A DNA stretch of 64,000 nt from Liolophura sinensis (lineage: Eukaryota; Mollusca; Polyplacophora; Chitonida; Chitonidae): positions 35,451,385 to 35,515,384 of the forward strand of contig NC_088295.1 in NCBI RefSeq assembly GCF_032854445.1, read 5' to 3'. The notes under the pieces are model-generated. The model had not been told where the DNA came from. It ran no database searches and saw nothing but the letters and a program-made list of their open reading frames with translations. This document shows, in pieces, positions 56,101 to 64,000 of the stretch. The stretch's first letter is position 1; every line of letters begins with the position of its first letter. The translations under genes were made by a program, and so were the position numbers.

Positions 56101-59100
56101 GCTGTTGCCATGGTTGCTGTCACTAGTCTTTTACCACTTCTGGTAGCCAGATGTATATAAAGCTCATGATAATTGAGAAAAAAATGTGGAACAAAGATGG
56201 TATTAATTCAGCAGGTTTGAGTGGGGGACTCTTAAAATGTACATTCAAAACAGAAAGTTATCAAAGAGGAAAGAAGATATATGTGAGCAAATTGTTGCAA
56301 ACTACATGTTTATCGGGTAGCATGCTTACAATATTCATACATTCATCCTAGACATGAGAACGTGATAAATGCATTATATGGCATGTGGATCTACATGTAA
56401 TGTGCCAAATAAAGTAAATTGTCGTTTGGATAATTTTTCCAGCACTGCAAGTTCTGCATTTATTCACACAGGTCAACAATTTTCAGCACACATGCAGTAC
56501 ATACATAGCCCTTTGCCATTTTCAGCTTTACATGTGTAATGGTTTTCTGTCATGTGGCCTCCAAATGTGGGGATTTAGCGCTTTTACCAACTTTATTTGC
56601 AACCTGCGTCAAAACAATCCATCGCAGAAAAGAATAGAAAAGACCAGAGTCGTCATGAGAATATCAAACTTTGTCTGGTAGCATATGTAAAATATTTAAA
56701 CTCCGGAAATTTTGGTTAGGTGACAAATTTGGTAATCGGTACATTTCAACAGTTTTGAATATATTGAACTGATTCTTTTATGCTTCATTTCCCCCAACAT
56801 GTTCTGTCAGCATTCTGAAAATTAACAGTTGTGGATAAAAATATTTCCAAAGTGAGCTGGATTTGAACCTCAAATTGCTAAATATTGTATGCAAGAAAAA
56901 CATAAAAAGGAAGAATGATGAGGAATGGACTGGACTTGAATCACAGACTGCTAGGACTGGTAGTGAAATATCTGTTAGTTTTGTGAGAATGAAAAAGAAC
57001 AAAGTAAAAATATGGGCAAGAATTAACTGGATTTGAACCGCAGGTGACTGTCAGTTACAGCTTCTGTGAAGACCAGTGAATAGAAATTAAAGATTGTCCT
57101 CTGCTAACAGTGCTACATTGCATGTATGAAGAGATTATGGCTTTGATCACGAGAGTGTTTCTTTAATTTACTTCCCCTGGCAGCAGACAAATTTAGAATA
57201 CATGTCCTGTAGCTAGAAAAACTACATACAGTCTAGCAGGAAGCTCCCATTTTATTTCAAAGGTAAGGTTGGGTTGTCAAATTTTTGTTGCTTTTTTGGT
57301 GGATTATAACATGAAAATAATACAAAGTACATGTACAAAAACAATTCTGGTAGATTTGTAATCCTGATGTAGGGGAGCACCAGCCTGTGTGTTTTGTTAA
57401 AAGCATTGGTTTGTTGGCCTAGTTTGCATACCAAACCGAAAGTCATTTTACCAGCAGAGTAGGATGATAAGCGTGGAATCAGCAAGTGAAATTTTGTATT
57501 GAAAGCTTTTGCTGTTTTTGAGGAGAAAATTTTTTAAGCTTATGAGTAAAATTAAAAATTGCCGATAAATCACTTTTGCTAACAACACAATGAATACACA
57601 ATCCATAAAATTGTACATTTGTGTCAAATTGGTTTTTGGTGTTGGGTTAAAAGAAGCGAGATAGGTTTATACTTGATGGATTTAGCTATAGACTAGACTT
57701 TTCCTTAATTTTAAACATTTTGGGGTTTAAAAGTATTGACAAAATGAACTTGAAACAAAAAGTTCTTCAAATAAGTTTTGTGTGGTTTAAATTTTAAATA
57801 GGAGAACCACAATTTGCAATACATTTTAGTAATGTAATTTTATTTTCAAACTGTTATGATGGTATATAGAAGTTGAGTTAAGCTATTTAAGTATTTATTC
57901 TTGTCATGTCAGTAGCCATTGAAATGAATATACTAGGTATTAGGTAGTATTGGTATTAAACGATAAACTTTGCTCTTTGATTTCTTGGTATTTTTCTGTG
58001 GCATGTCAGTATGTAGGTATTCAAACAAGGAAATATACAGTTTTGAAAATATATAAGTATTTGTCCTTGCTATATATGATTGGAAATTGGAATGATATGA
58101 GTTGATTTATTTTATTGTAAATTACGGTGCAACTTTCGGCATTAATCTTGATATTTTAGTGTTATCATATATATGGTCATCAGAAGCTGTTTCATGATCA
58201 CAAAAGTCTAAGGCTTTCACTTTTTCTTTTTCAGGTAATGGAGGGACTAGTGAAAGTCCAGGTAATCCCATTGCCTTGTGTTACGAAATAATGATAAATT
58301 GGAGCTGTTGCCATGGTTGCTGTCACTAGTCTTTTACCACTTCTGGTAGCCAGATGTATATAAAGCTCATGATAATTGAGAAAAAAATGTGGAACAAAGA
58401 TGGTATTAATTCAGCAGGTTTGAGTGGGAGACTCTTAAAATGTACATTCAAAACAGAAAGTTATCAAAGAGGAAAGAAGATATATGTGAGCAAATTGTTG
58501 CAAACTACATGTTTATCGGGTAGCATGCTTACAATATTCATACATTCATCCTAGACATGAGAACATGATAAATGCATTATATGGCATGTGGATCTACATG
58601 TAATGTGCCAAATAAAGTAAATTGTCGTTTGGATAATTTTTCCAGCACTGCAAGTTCTGCATTTATTCACACAGGTCAACAATTTTCAGCACACATGCAG
58701 TACATACAGTCATGGAAAAAATTATTAGACCACTCATATTTTCTTTGGTTTCTTGTTCATTTTAATGCCTGGCAACCCTAAAGGTGTATTAACCGAAGAT
58801 TACAATGAATACGACAAAAATCCAGCTGATTCCATAATACTTTGTCGTATTTGATATGCTTTAAGGTCAGTTGTATTCCTAGGGTGTATGCCAGGCAATT
58901 TCATGCTTTCCATTTACATGCAGACTTACATAAAGAGTGGTTTCCTGTTTACATGTAGGCTTACATAAATAGGGGTCTCTTGTTTATATATTAAGACGCA
59001 GCACAACTCGGTAGTTGTCAGCTCTCATAATGCCTAAAACGAAAGAATTATGTGGAGCCAGAAAGGCAGCCATCTTGGCATAGCTGGATACTGGATTGAG

Positions 59101-62100
59101 CGAGCGACAAGTGGCCAAAAAACTGAAGATCTCTAAGACAGCAGTTCATTACACCAAGAAAAAGCAAGCCGAACATGGTACTACAAAACTGCTAGCTGGT
59201 CGAGGCAGGAAACGTCTTTCTACCCCACGAGATGACCGAGCACTCATCCGGTCCTGTATCAAGAATCGTCGTCAGACCTCCAGAGACCTTAGAAATGAGT
59301 GGGCATTGTCAACAAATGTGACTTGTTCAGCAAGAACAGTTCGAAACCGACTCCTTGAAGCTGGTCTAAAGTCGCACAAGGCACGGAAGAAGCCCTTCAT
59401 CAACGAGAGGCAGCGGAAGGCCCGCTTGCGTTTTGCGAGGGATCACAAGAATTGGACTGTTGATGATTGGGCTAAAGTTCTCTTCAGTGATGAATCCAAT
59501 TTTGAGTTGATGCCTACTCCAGCCAACTTACTGGTTAGGAGGAAGCCTGGGGAAGCCTACAAACGAGACTGCCTTGCTCCTACTGTAAAGCATGGGGGTG
59601 GATCAGTGATGATCTGGGGTTGTTTCAGTATGGGTGGAACAGGACAGATGCAGTTGTGTGAAGGGAGAATGAACCAAGTCACATACAGAGCTACTCTTGA
59701 AAACAGTCTTCTTCCATCAGCTGCTAAACTCTTTCCTGGCTCGAATGACTGGATTTTCCAACAAGACAATGCCCCTTGCCACACGGCAAGGTCAGTTAAA
59801 ACCTGGATAGAGAACCGGAACATTCGAACCATGAATTGGCCTGCTCAGTCACCTGATCTGAATCCAATTGAAAACCTGTGGAATATTATCAAGTTCAAAA
59901 TGGAGAACCACAAGCCCAAAAACAAAGCAAATTTGTTCGAATTTTTGCAACAGGAATGGGCTGCTGTGACCGCAGGGCAATGTAACAAACTGGTGGAGAG
60001 CATGCCAAGGCGCATGGCTGCAGTCATCAAAAACAATGGGCATGCAATCAAGTACTAACTCCCGTGTGAGACTGAGAGTCATGTGACTACGTGACTAGGA
60101 GACAGGAGAAAAAATGAAATGCCAAAATGTTTTTGAGAATACAGTTGCCACATCTACAGATGTATGAACTTAAGTGATTTTGGTCATTGTAAAGAAAGTC
60201 ATAGAGAACTGATAGATATCACCTCTTAAATAAAACCCTTATGAACTATTTCTGTTTTCATCACTTTCTTTGCCCAAACAAATGTTCCTTCAGTTGTGCA
60301 AGGTTTTAAAATGAACAAGAAATGGGAGAAAGCAAGGGTGGTCTAATAATTTTTTCCATGACTGTACATAGCCCTTTGCCATTTTCAGCTTTACATGTGT
60401 AATGGTTTTCTGTCATGTGGCCTCCAAATGTGGGGATTTAGCGCTTTTACCAACTTTATTTGCAACCTGCGTCAAAACAATTCATCGCAGAAAAGAATAG
60501 AAAAGACCAGAGTCGTCATGAGAATATCAAACTTTGTCTCGTAGCATATGTAAAATATTTAAACTCAAGAAATTTTGGTTAGGTGACAAATTTGGTAATC
60601 GGTACATTTCAACAGTTTTGAATATATTGAACTGATTTCTTTATGCTTCATTTCCCCCAACATGTTCTGTCAGCATTCTGAAAATTAACAGTTGTGGATA
60701 AAAATATTTCCAAAGTGAGCTGGATTTGAACCTCAAATTGCTAAATATTGTATGCAAGAAAAACATAAAAAGGAAGAATGATGAGGAATAGACTGGACTT
60801 GAATCACAGACTGCTAGGACTGGTAGTGAAATATCTGTTAGTTTTGTGAGAATGAAAAAGAACAAAGTAAAAATATGGGCAAGAATTAACTGGATTTGAA
60901 CCGCAGGTGACTGTCAGTTACAGCTTCTGTGAAGACCAGTGAATAGAAATTGAAGATTGTCATCTGCTAACAGTGCTAGATTGCATGTATGAAGAGATTA
61001 TGGCTTTGATCACAAGAGTGTTTCTTTAATTTACTTCCCCTGGCAGCAGACAAATTTAGAATACATGTCCTGTAGCTAGAAAAACTACATACAGTCTAGC
61101 ACTAGGCTCCCATTTTATTTCAAAGGTAAGGTTGGGTTGTCAAATTTTTGTTGCTTTTTTGGTGGATTATAACATGAAAATAATACAAAGTACATGTACA
61201 AAAACAATTCTGGCAGATTTGTAATCCTGATGTAGGGGAGCACCAGCCTGTGTGTTTTGTTAAAAGCATTGGTTTGTTGGCCTAGTTTGCATACCAAACT
61301 GAAAGTTTTTTTACCAGCAGAGTAGGATGATAAGCGTGGAATCAGCAAGTGAAATTTTGTATTGAGAGCTTTTGCTGTTATTGAGGAGAAAATTTTTTAA
61401 GCTTATGAGTAAAATTAAAAATTGCCGATAAATCACTTTTGCTAACAACACAGTGAATACACAATCCATAAAATTGTACATCTGTGTCAAATTGGTTTTT
61501 GGTGTTGGGTTAAAAGATGCGAGATAGGTTTATACTTGATGGATTTAGCTATAGACTAGACTTTTCCTTAATTTTAAACATTTTGGGGTTTAAAAGTATT
61601 GACAAAATGAACTTGAAACAAAAAGTTCTTCAAATAAGTTTTGTGTGGTTTAAATTTTAAATAGGAGAACCACAATTTGCAATACATTTTAGTAGTGTAA
61701 TTTTATTTTCAAACTGTTATGATGGTATATAGAAGTTGAGTTAAGCTATTTAAGTATTTATTCTTGTCATGTCAGTAGCCATTGAAATGAATATACTAGG
61801 TATTAGGTAGTATTGGTATTAAACGATAAACTTTGCTCTTTGATTTCTTGGTATTTTTTCTGTGGCATGTCAGTATGTAGGTATTCAAACAAGGAAATAT
61901 ACAGTTCTGAAAATATATAAGTATTTGTCCTTGCTATATGTGATTGGAAATTGGAATGATATGAGTTGATTTATTTTATTGTAAATTACGGTGCAACTTT
62001 GGGCATTAATCTTGATATTTTAGTGCTATCATATATATGGTCATCAGAAGCTGTTTCATGATCACAAAAGTCTAAGGCTTTCACTTTTTCTTTTTCAGGT

Positions 62101-62134
62101 GATGGAAAAAATAGAGGGACTAGTGAAAGTCCAG
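34991..62134 (+). CDS. Unrecognised secreted/membrane protein gene with tandemly repeated mini-exons (3' end outside window)
   Basis: Model: exon 1 34991-35129, exon 2 37703-38086, then up to ten mini-exons spaced about 2.2 kb from 40596 to 62134, continuing past the window. Exon 1 starts at the first in-frame ATG and encodes a probable signal peptide (hydrophobic core FVFCALCLIQLSLLSV) followed by a Ser/Thr/Pro-rich stretch. Exon 2 encodes 128 residues with eight cysteines and NCS and NTS, plus NIT, potential N-glycosylation sites. Each mini-exon encodes GNGGTSESP or a 12-residue variant. Every exon junction is phase 1, so the frame holds whichever mini-exons are used. A cysteine-rich ectodomain on a Ser/Thr/Gly repeat stalk is a reasonable guess. 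I do not recognise the family; a mucin-like or TGN38-like membrane protein is possible. No membrane segment is visible within the window. Confidence 0.6.
35742..35865 (+). mobile_element. SINE, 3' half
   Basis: TCGGGCTCTGCCCGGTTTCC, GATAATGCTGGCCGCCGTCG, TATAAGTGAAATATTCTTGA, GTACGGTGTAAAACACCAAT and a (AAAT)n end. It is among the best preserved tails in the window; the tRNA-like head is missing. Confidence 0.9.
35946..36197 (+). mobile_element. Full-length tRNA-headed SINE
   Basis: The head begins near CCCCGGCTTCCGTGGCTTAG (box A TGGCTTAGTTGG) and has CTGTGAATTCAGGTCC (box B). The middle CAGCAACCTGCAGATGGTCA and CCTCCGGGCTCTGCCTGGTT is followed by the tail TGTAAAACACCAATCAAATA and AAATAAATAAATG. 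At about 250 bp it serves as the reference copy for the family here. It lies in intron 1 of the unknown gene. Confidence 0.92.
36198..36720. other. Intron 1 of the unknown gene, unique sequence
   Basis: No coding signal is seen. A phrase near 36255-36310 (AGTGGTCTTTAATAACGTTA, TTGTGCAACAGCCACATGAG) recurs loosely at about 36625-36670, suggesting an old local duplication. Confidence 0.4.
36720..37195. repeat. 50-bp tandem repeat, about 9.5 copies
   Basis: GTAATGTGGACTTCCAGAAT followed by AGGGAGTGATGTACACTGTC and AGCACAGTGA repeats; GTAA marks lie at 36727 and 36777. One copy near 36940 carries an extra short insertion. It lies in intron 1 of the unknown gene. Confidence 0.92.
37535..37595 (-). 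mobile_element. SINE tail fragment
   Basis: GATTTATATAATTGGTGTTT and TACGCTGTACTCAAGACTTT. It sits just upstream of exon 2 of the unknown gene. Confidence 0.6.
37703..38086 (+). CDS. Exon 2 of the unknown gene: cysteine-rich domain
   Basis: The acceptor is TGATTGCAG|GT and the donor TTACAG|GTAGTT. 384 nt gives a phase-1 symmetric exon. It encodes eight cysteines (in NCS, RCG, FCGY, VCTD, RCEDL, YCQFICAG and FCQLF) and the helical-looking segment CEDLRKLAAEIEQIH. The even cysteine count suits disulphide pairing in a secreted domain. No known domain is recognised. Confidence 0.7.
38533..38665 (-). mobile_element. SINE fragment
   Basis: TTTATTTATTTGTTTGATTG, GTGTTTTACGCCAATGATGT, then AACTGGGCAGAGCCCAGGAG and CCGCAGGTTGCTTGAAGACC in reverse orientation. 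A short deletion removes the TACTCAAGAATATTTC block. Confidence 0.8.
39009..39055 (-). mobile_element. SINE tail fragment
   Basis: TTTATTTTTTTATTTGATTG followed by GTGTTTTACACTGTACTCAA. It is truncated immediately after and lies next to duplicated block B2. Confidence 0.7.
40596..40622 (+). CDS. Mini-exon 1 (GNGGTSESP)
   Basis: 27 nt between TTTTTCTTTTTCAG and GTAATCCC; phase 1 at both ends. It follows the unit that lacks the 589-bp block, so the intron before it has a shorter final kilobase. Confidence 0.55.
42800..42826 (+). CDS. Mini-exon 2 (GNGGTSESP)
   Basis: Identical to mini-exon 1 and exactly 2204 bp downstream. The preceding intron is of the sequence type also found before mini-exon 4. 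Confidence 0.55.
45004..45030 (+). CDS. Mini-exon 3 (GNGGTSESP)
   Basis: Identical 27-nt exon with the same acceptor and donor. The preceding intron is of the type also found before mini-exon 5. Confidence 0.55.
47208..47234 (+). CDS. Mini-exon 4 (GNGGTSESP)
   Basis: Identical 27-nt exon; its upstream intron shares diagnostic variants with that of mini-exon 2. Confidence 0.55.
49412..49438 (+). CDS. Mini-exon 5 (GNGGTSESP)
   Basis: Identical 27-nt exon. The intron just upstream has a private A-to-T change (GGTCTTCAG in place of GGTCATCAG, near 49355). Confidence 0.55.
51616..51642 (+). CDS. Mini-exon 6 (GNGGTSESP)
   Basis: Identical 27-nt exon; its upstream intron shares rare variants (GTGCTACATTG, AGTCATTTTACC) with the intron before mini-exon 9. 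Confidence 0.55.
53820..53855 (+). CDS. Mini-exon 7, 36-nt variant (GDGKNGGTSESP)
   Basis: A 9-nt in-frame addition near the 5' end changes the start of the peptide to GDGKN while keeping GGTSESP. Acceptor, donor and phase are unchanged. The exon begins GTGATG in place of GTAATG. Confidence 0.58.
56032..56058 (+). CDS. Mini-exon 8 (GNGGTSESP)
   Basis: Standard 27-nt form. The donor-side intron carries TTACGAAATAATG in place of TTATGAAATAATG, shared with unit 9. Confidence 0.55.
58235..58261 (+). CDS. Mini-exon 9 (GNGGTSESP)
   Basis: Standard 27-nt form, 2203 bp after mini-exon 8 (one T lost from a T run near 57990). The intron after it holds the Tc1-like transposon. Confidence 0.55.
58707..60364 (+). 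mobile_element. Tc1-like transposon inserted in the array
   Basis: The left end CAGTCATGGAAAAAATTATT is mirrored at the right by AATAATTTTTTCCATGACTG, with the inverted similarity continuing into AGACCAC/GTGGTCT. TA is duplicated at 58705-58706 and 60365-60366. The neighbouring units read straight through GTACATACATAGCCC, so the empty site is known. Length is 1658 bp, and the single plus-strand transposase frame lies at 59030-60058. The near-perfect inverted ends and one-lesion frame point to recent insertion. Confidence 0.97.
59030..60058 (+). pseudogene. Tc1 family DD34E transposase with one premature stop
   Basis: It cuts and pastes the element at TA sites. From the ATG at 59030, 342 codons read through except for a TAG at codon 18 (59081-59083); everything after it is open to the TAA at 60056-60058. 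The helix-turn-helix starts LSERQVAKKLKISKTAVHY. The catalytic triad is present: Asp154 (VLFSDESNF), Asp246 (IFQQDNAPCHTA) and Glu281 (SPDLNPIENLW), with exactly 34 residues between the last two, the Tc1 signature. GGGSVMIWG and the C-terminal SMPRRMAAVIKNNGHAIKY are also family-typical. No ATG close behind the TAG would keep the DNA-binding domain. A non-ATG start or stop readthrough is the only route to a full enzyme. Confidence 0.9.
62099..62134 (+). CDS. Mini-exon 10, 36-nt variant (GDGKNRGTSESP)
   Basis: It has the same 9-nt addition as mini-exon 7 plus one G-to-A change that turns Gly into Arg. The intron after it shares with that of mini-exon 7 the short forms CTCTTATAATTG and ATATGTAACTG. 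The next mini-exon should fall near 64300, outside the window. Confidence 0.58.
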
Positions 62135-64000
62135 GTAATCCCATTGCCTTGTGTTATGAAATAATGATAAATTGGAGCTGTTGCCATGGTTGCTGTCACT
62201 AGTCTTTTACCACTTCTGGTAGCCAGATGTATATAAAGCTCTTATAATTGAGAAAAAAATGTGGAACAAAGATGGTATTAATTCAGCAGGTTTGAGTGGG
62301 AGACTCTTAAAATGTACATTCAAAACAGAAAGTTATCAAAGAGGAAAGAAGATATATGTGAGCAAATTGTTGCAAACTACATGTTTATCGGGTAGCATGC
62401 TTACAATATTCATACATTCATCCTAGACATGAGAACATGATAAATGCATTATATGGCATGTGGATCTACATGTAATGTGCCAAATAAAGTAAATTGTCGT
62501 TTGGATAATTTTTCCAGCACTGCAAGTTCTGCATTTATACACACAGGTCAACAATTTTCAGCACACATGCAGTACATACATAGCCCTTTGCCATTTTCAG
62601 CTTTACATGTGTAATGGTTTTCTGTCATGTGGCCTCCAAATGTGGGGATTTAGCGCTTTTACCAACTTTATTTGCAACCTGCGTCAAAACAATCCATCGC
62701 AGAAAAGAATAGAAAAGACCAGAGTCGTCATGAGAATATCAAACTTTGTCTGGTAGCATATGTAAAATATTTAAACTCAAGAAATTTTGGTTAGGTGACA
62801 AATTTGGTAATCGGTACATTTCAACAGTTTTGAATATATGTAACTGATTCTTTTATGCTTCATTTCCCCCAACATGTTCTGTCAGCATTCTGAAAATTAA
62901 CAGTTGTGGATAAAAATATTTCCAAAGTGAGCTGGATTTGAACCTCAAATTGCTAAATATTGTATGCAAGAAAAACATAAAAAGGAAGAATGATGAGGAA
63001 TAGACTGGACTTGAATCACAGACTGCTAGGACTGGTAGTGAAATATCTGTTAGTTTTGTGAGAATGAAAAAGAACAAAGTAAAAATATGGGCAAGAATTA
63101 ACTGGATTTGAACCGCAGGTGACTGTCAGTTACAACTTCTGTGAAGACCAGTGAATAGAAATTAAAGATTGTCCTCTGCTAACAGTGCTAGATTGCATGT
63201 ATGAAGAGATTATGGCTTTGATCACGAGAGTGTTTCTTTAATTTACTTCCCCTGGCAGCAGACAAATTTAGAATACATGTCCTGTAGCTAGAAAAACTAC
63301 ATACAGTCTAGCAGGAAGCTCCCATTCTATTTCAAAGGTAAGGTTGGGTTGTCAAATTTTTGTTGCTTTTTTGGTGGATTATAACATGAAAATAATACAA
63401 AGTACATGTACAAAAACAATTCTGGCAGATTTGTAATCCTGATGTAGGGGAGCACCAGCCTGTGTGTTTTGTTAAAAGCATTGGTTTGTTGGCCTAGTTT
63501 GCATACCAAACCGAAAGTCTTTTTACCAGCAGAGTAGGATGATAAGCGTGGAATCAGCAAGTGAAATTTTGTATTGAAAGCTTTTGCTGTTTTTGAGGAG
63601 AAAATTTTTTAAGCTTATGAGTAAAATTAAAAATTGCCGATAAATCACTTTTGCTAACAACACAATGAATACACAATCCATAAAATTGTACATTTGTGTC
63701 AAATTGGTTTTTGGTGTTGGGTTAAAAGAAGCGAGATAGGTTTATACTTGATGGATTTAGCTATAGACTAGACTTTTCCTTAATTTTAAACATTTTGGGG
63801 TTTAAAAGTATTGACAAAATGAACTTGAAACAAAAAGTTCTTCAAATAAGTTTTGTGTGGTTTAAATTTTAAATAGGAGAACCACAATTTGCAATACATT
63901 TTAGTAGTGTAATTTTATTTTCAAACTGTTATGATGGTATATAGAAGTTGAGTTAAGCTATTTAAGTATTTATTCTTGTCATGTCAGTAGCCATTGAAAT

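Larger units (their letters stand above)
39238..64000 (+). repeat. Tandem array of about 2.2-kb exon-bearing units, at least 11 units, open at the right edge
   Basis: Mini-exon starts lie at 40596, 42800, 45004, 47208, 49412, 51616, 53820, 56032, 58235 and 62099. The spacing is 2204 bp six times, then 2212 (a 9-nt exon insertion with a 1-bp loss), 2203, and 3864 (2204 plus a 1658-bp transposon and 2-bp target duplication). The leftmost copy begins at about 39238 and lacks 589 bp present in all later units (equivalent to 42125-42713). Units differ only by scattered substitutions and rare small indels. None of the recurrent small open frames (about 66, 74 and 77 codons per unit) resembles a protein. 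Confidence 0.97.

Noticed and set aside
39727-63560. Recurrent open frames of 66, 74 and 77 codons in each array unit
   Set aside because: They repeat only because the DNA unit repeats. They lie in the presumed introns, resemble no protein, and one class is lost in some units by a small deletion.
39238-64000. CRISPR-like regular array
   Set aside because: The repeats are direct 2.2-kb units without unique spacers, in a eukaryotic gene context.

Overview
The window looks like nuclear DNA of a lophotrochozoan invertebrate, most likely a mollusc. It is AT-rich and its genes have many short exons and kilobase introns. It holds many degenerate copies of a tRNA-headed SINE whose 3' tail reads like GTGTTTTACGCCGTACTCAA, a repeat style I associate with molluscan genomes. 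The organism is inferred, not proven.

Layout. (1) 814-3411, plus strand: the last five coding exons of a SUZ12 homologue (PRC2 subunit) covering the VEFS box. (2) 3412-12988: no convincing gene; SINE fragments, a 97-bp tandem repeat and a decayed Tc1-like transposon (10468-11733, TA duplications, inverted ends). (3) 12989-19707, minus strand: a METTL22-type methyltransferase gene in nine recognisable exons, with a 26-copy 45-bp minisatellite in one intron. (4) 19708-26956: non-coding, with several small tandem and direct repeats. (5) 26957-34715, minus strand: a complete 13-exon USP22/27/51-type deubiquitinase (SAGA DUB module), 512 codons plus stop, all exon phases consistent. (6) 34991 to beyond the right edge, plus strand and divergent from the deubiquitinase: an unrecognised gene starting with a signal-peptide exon and a 384-nt cysteine-rich exon.

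The striking part is 39238-64000. After the cysteine-rich exon, the unknown gene runs into a tandem array of nearly identical units of about 2.2 kb, whose spacing is exactly 2204 bp in six consecutive intervals. Each unit carries one candidate mini-exon of 27 nt (36 nt in two units), bounded by a strong pyrimidine-tract acceptor and a GTAAT donor. Each is phase 1 at both ends, matching the phase left by the two upstream exons. If spliced in, each unit adds one copy of GNGGTSESP (or GDGKNGGTSESP) to a secreted or membrane protein. Because each mini-exon also begins with GTAAT, every acceptor is at the same time a candidate recursive (ratchet) splice site.

The array has higher-order structure (alternating dimers, then three-unit spacing), and the most upstream unit lacks a 589-bp block. 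One unit is interrupted by a nearly intact Tc1-like DD34E transposon (58707-60364) with a TA duplication; removing it and one TA restores the normal period.

Exon boundaries were read by eye from splice consensus, phase and family similarity; no search or transcript data were available.
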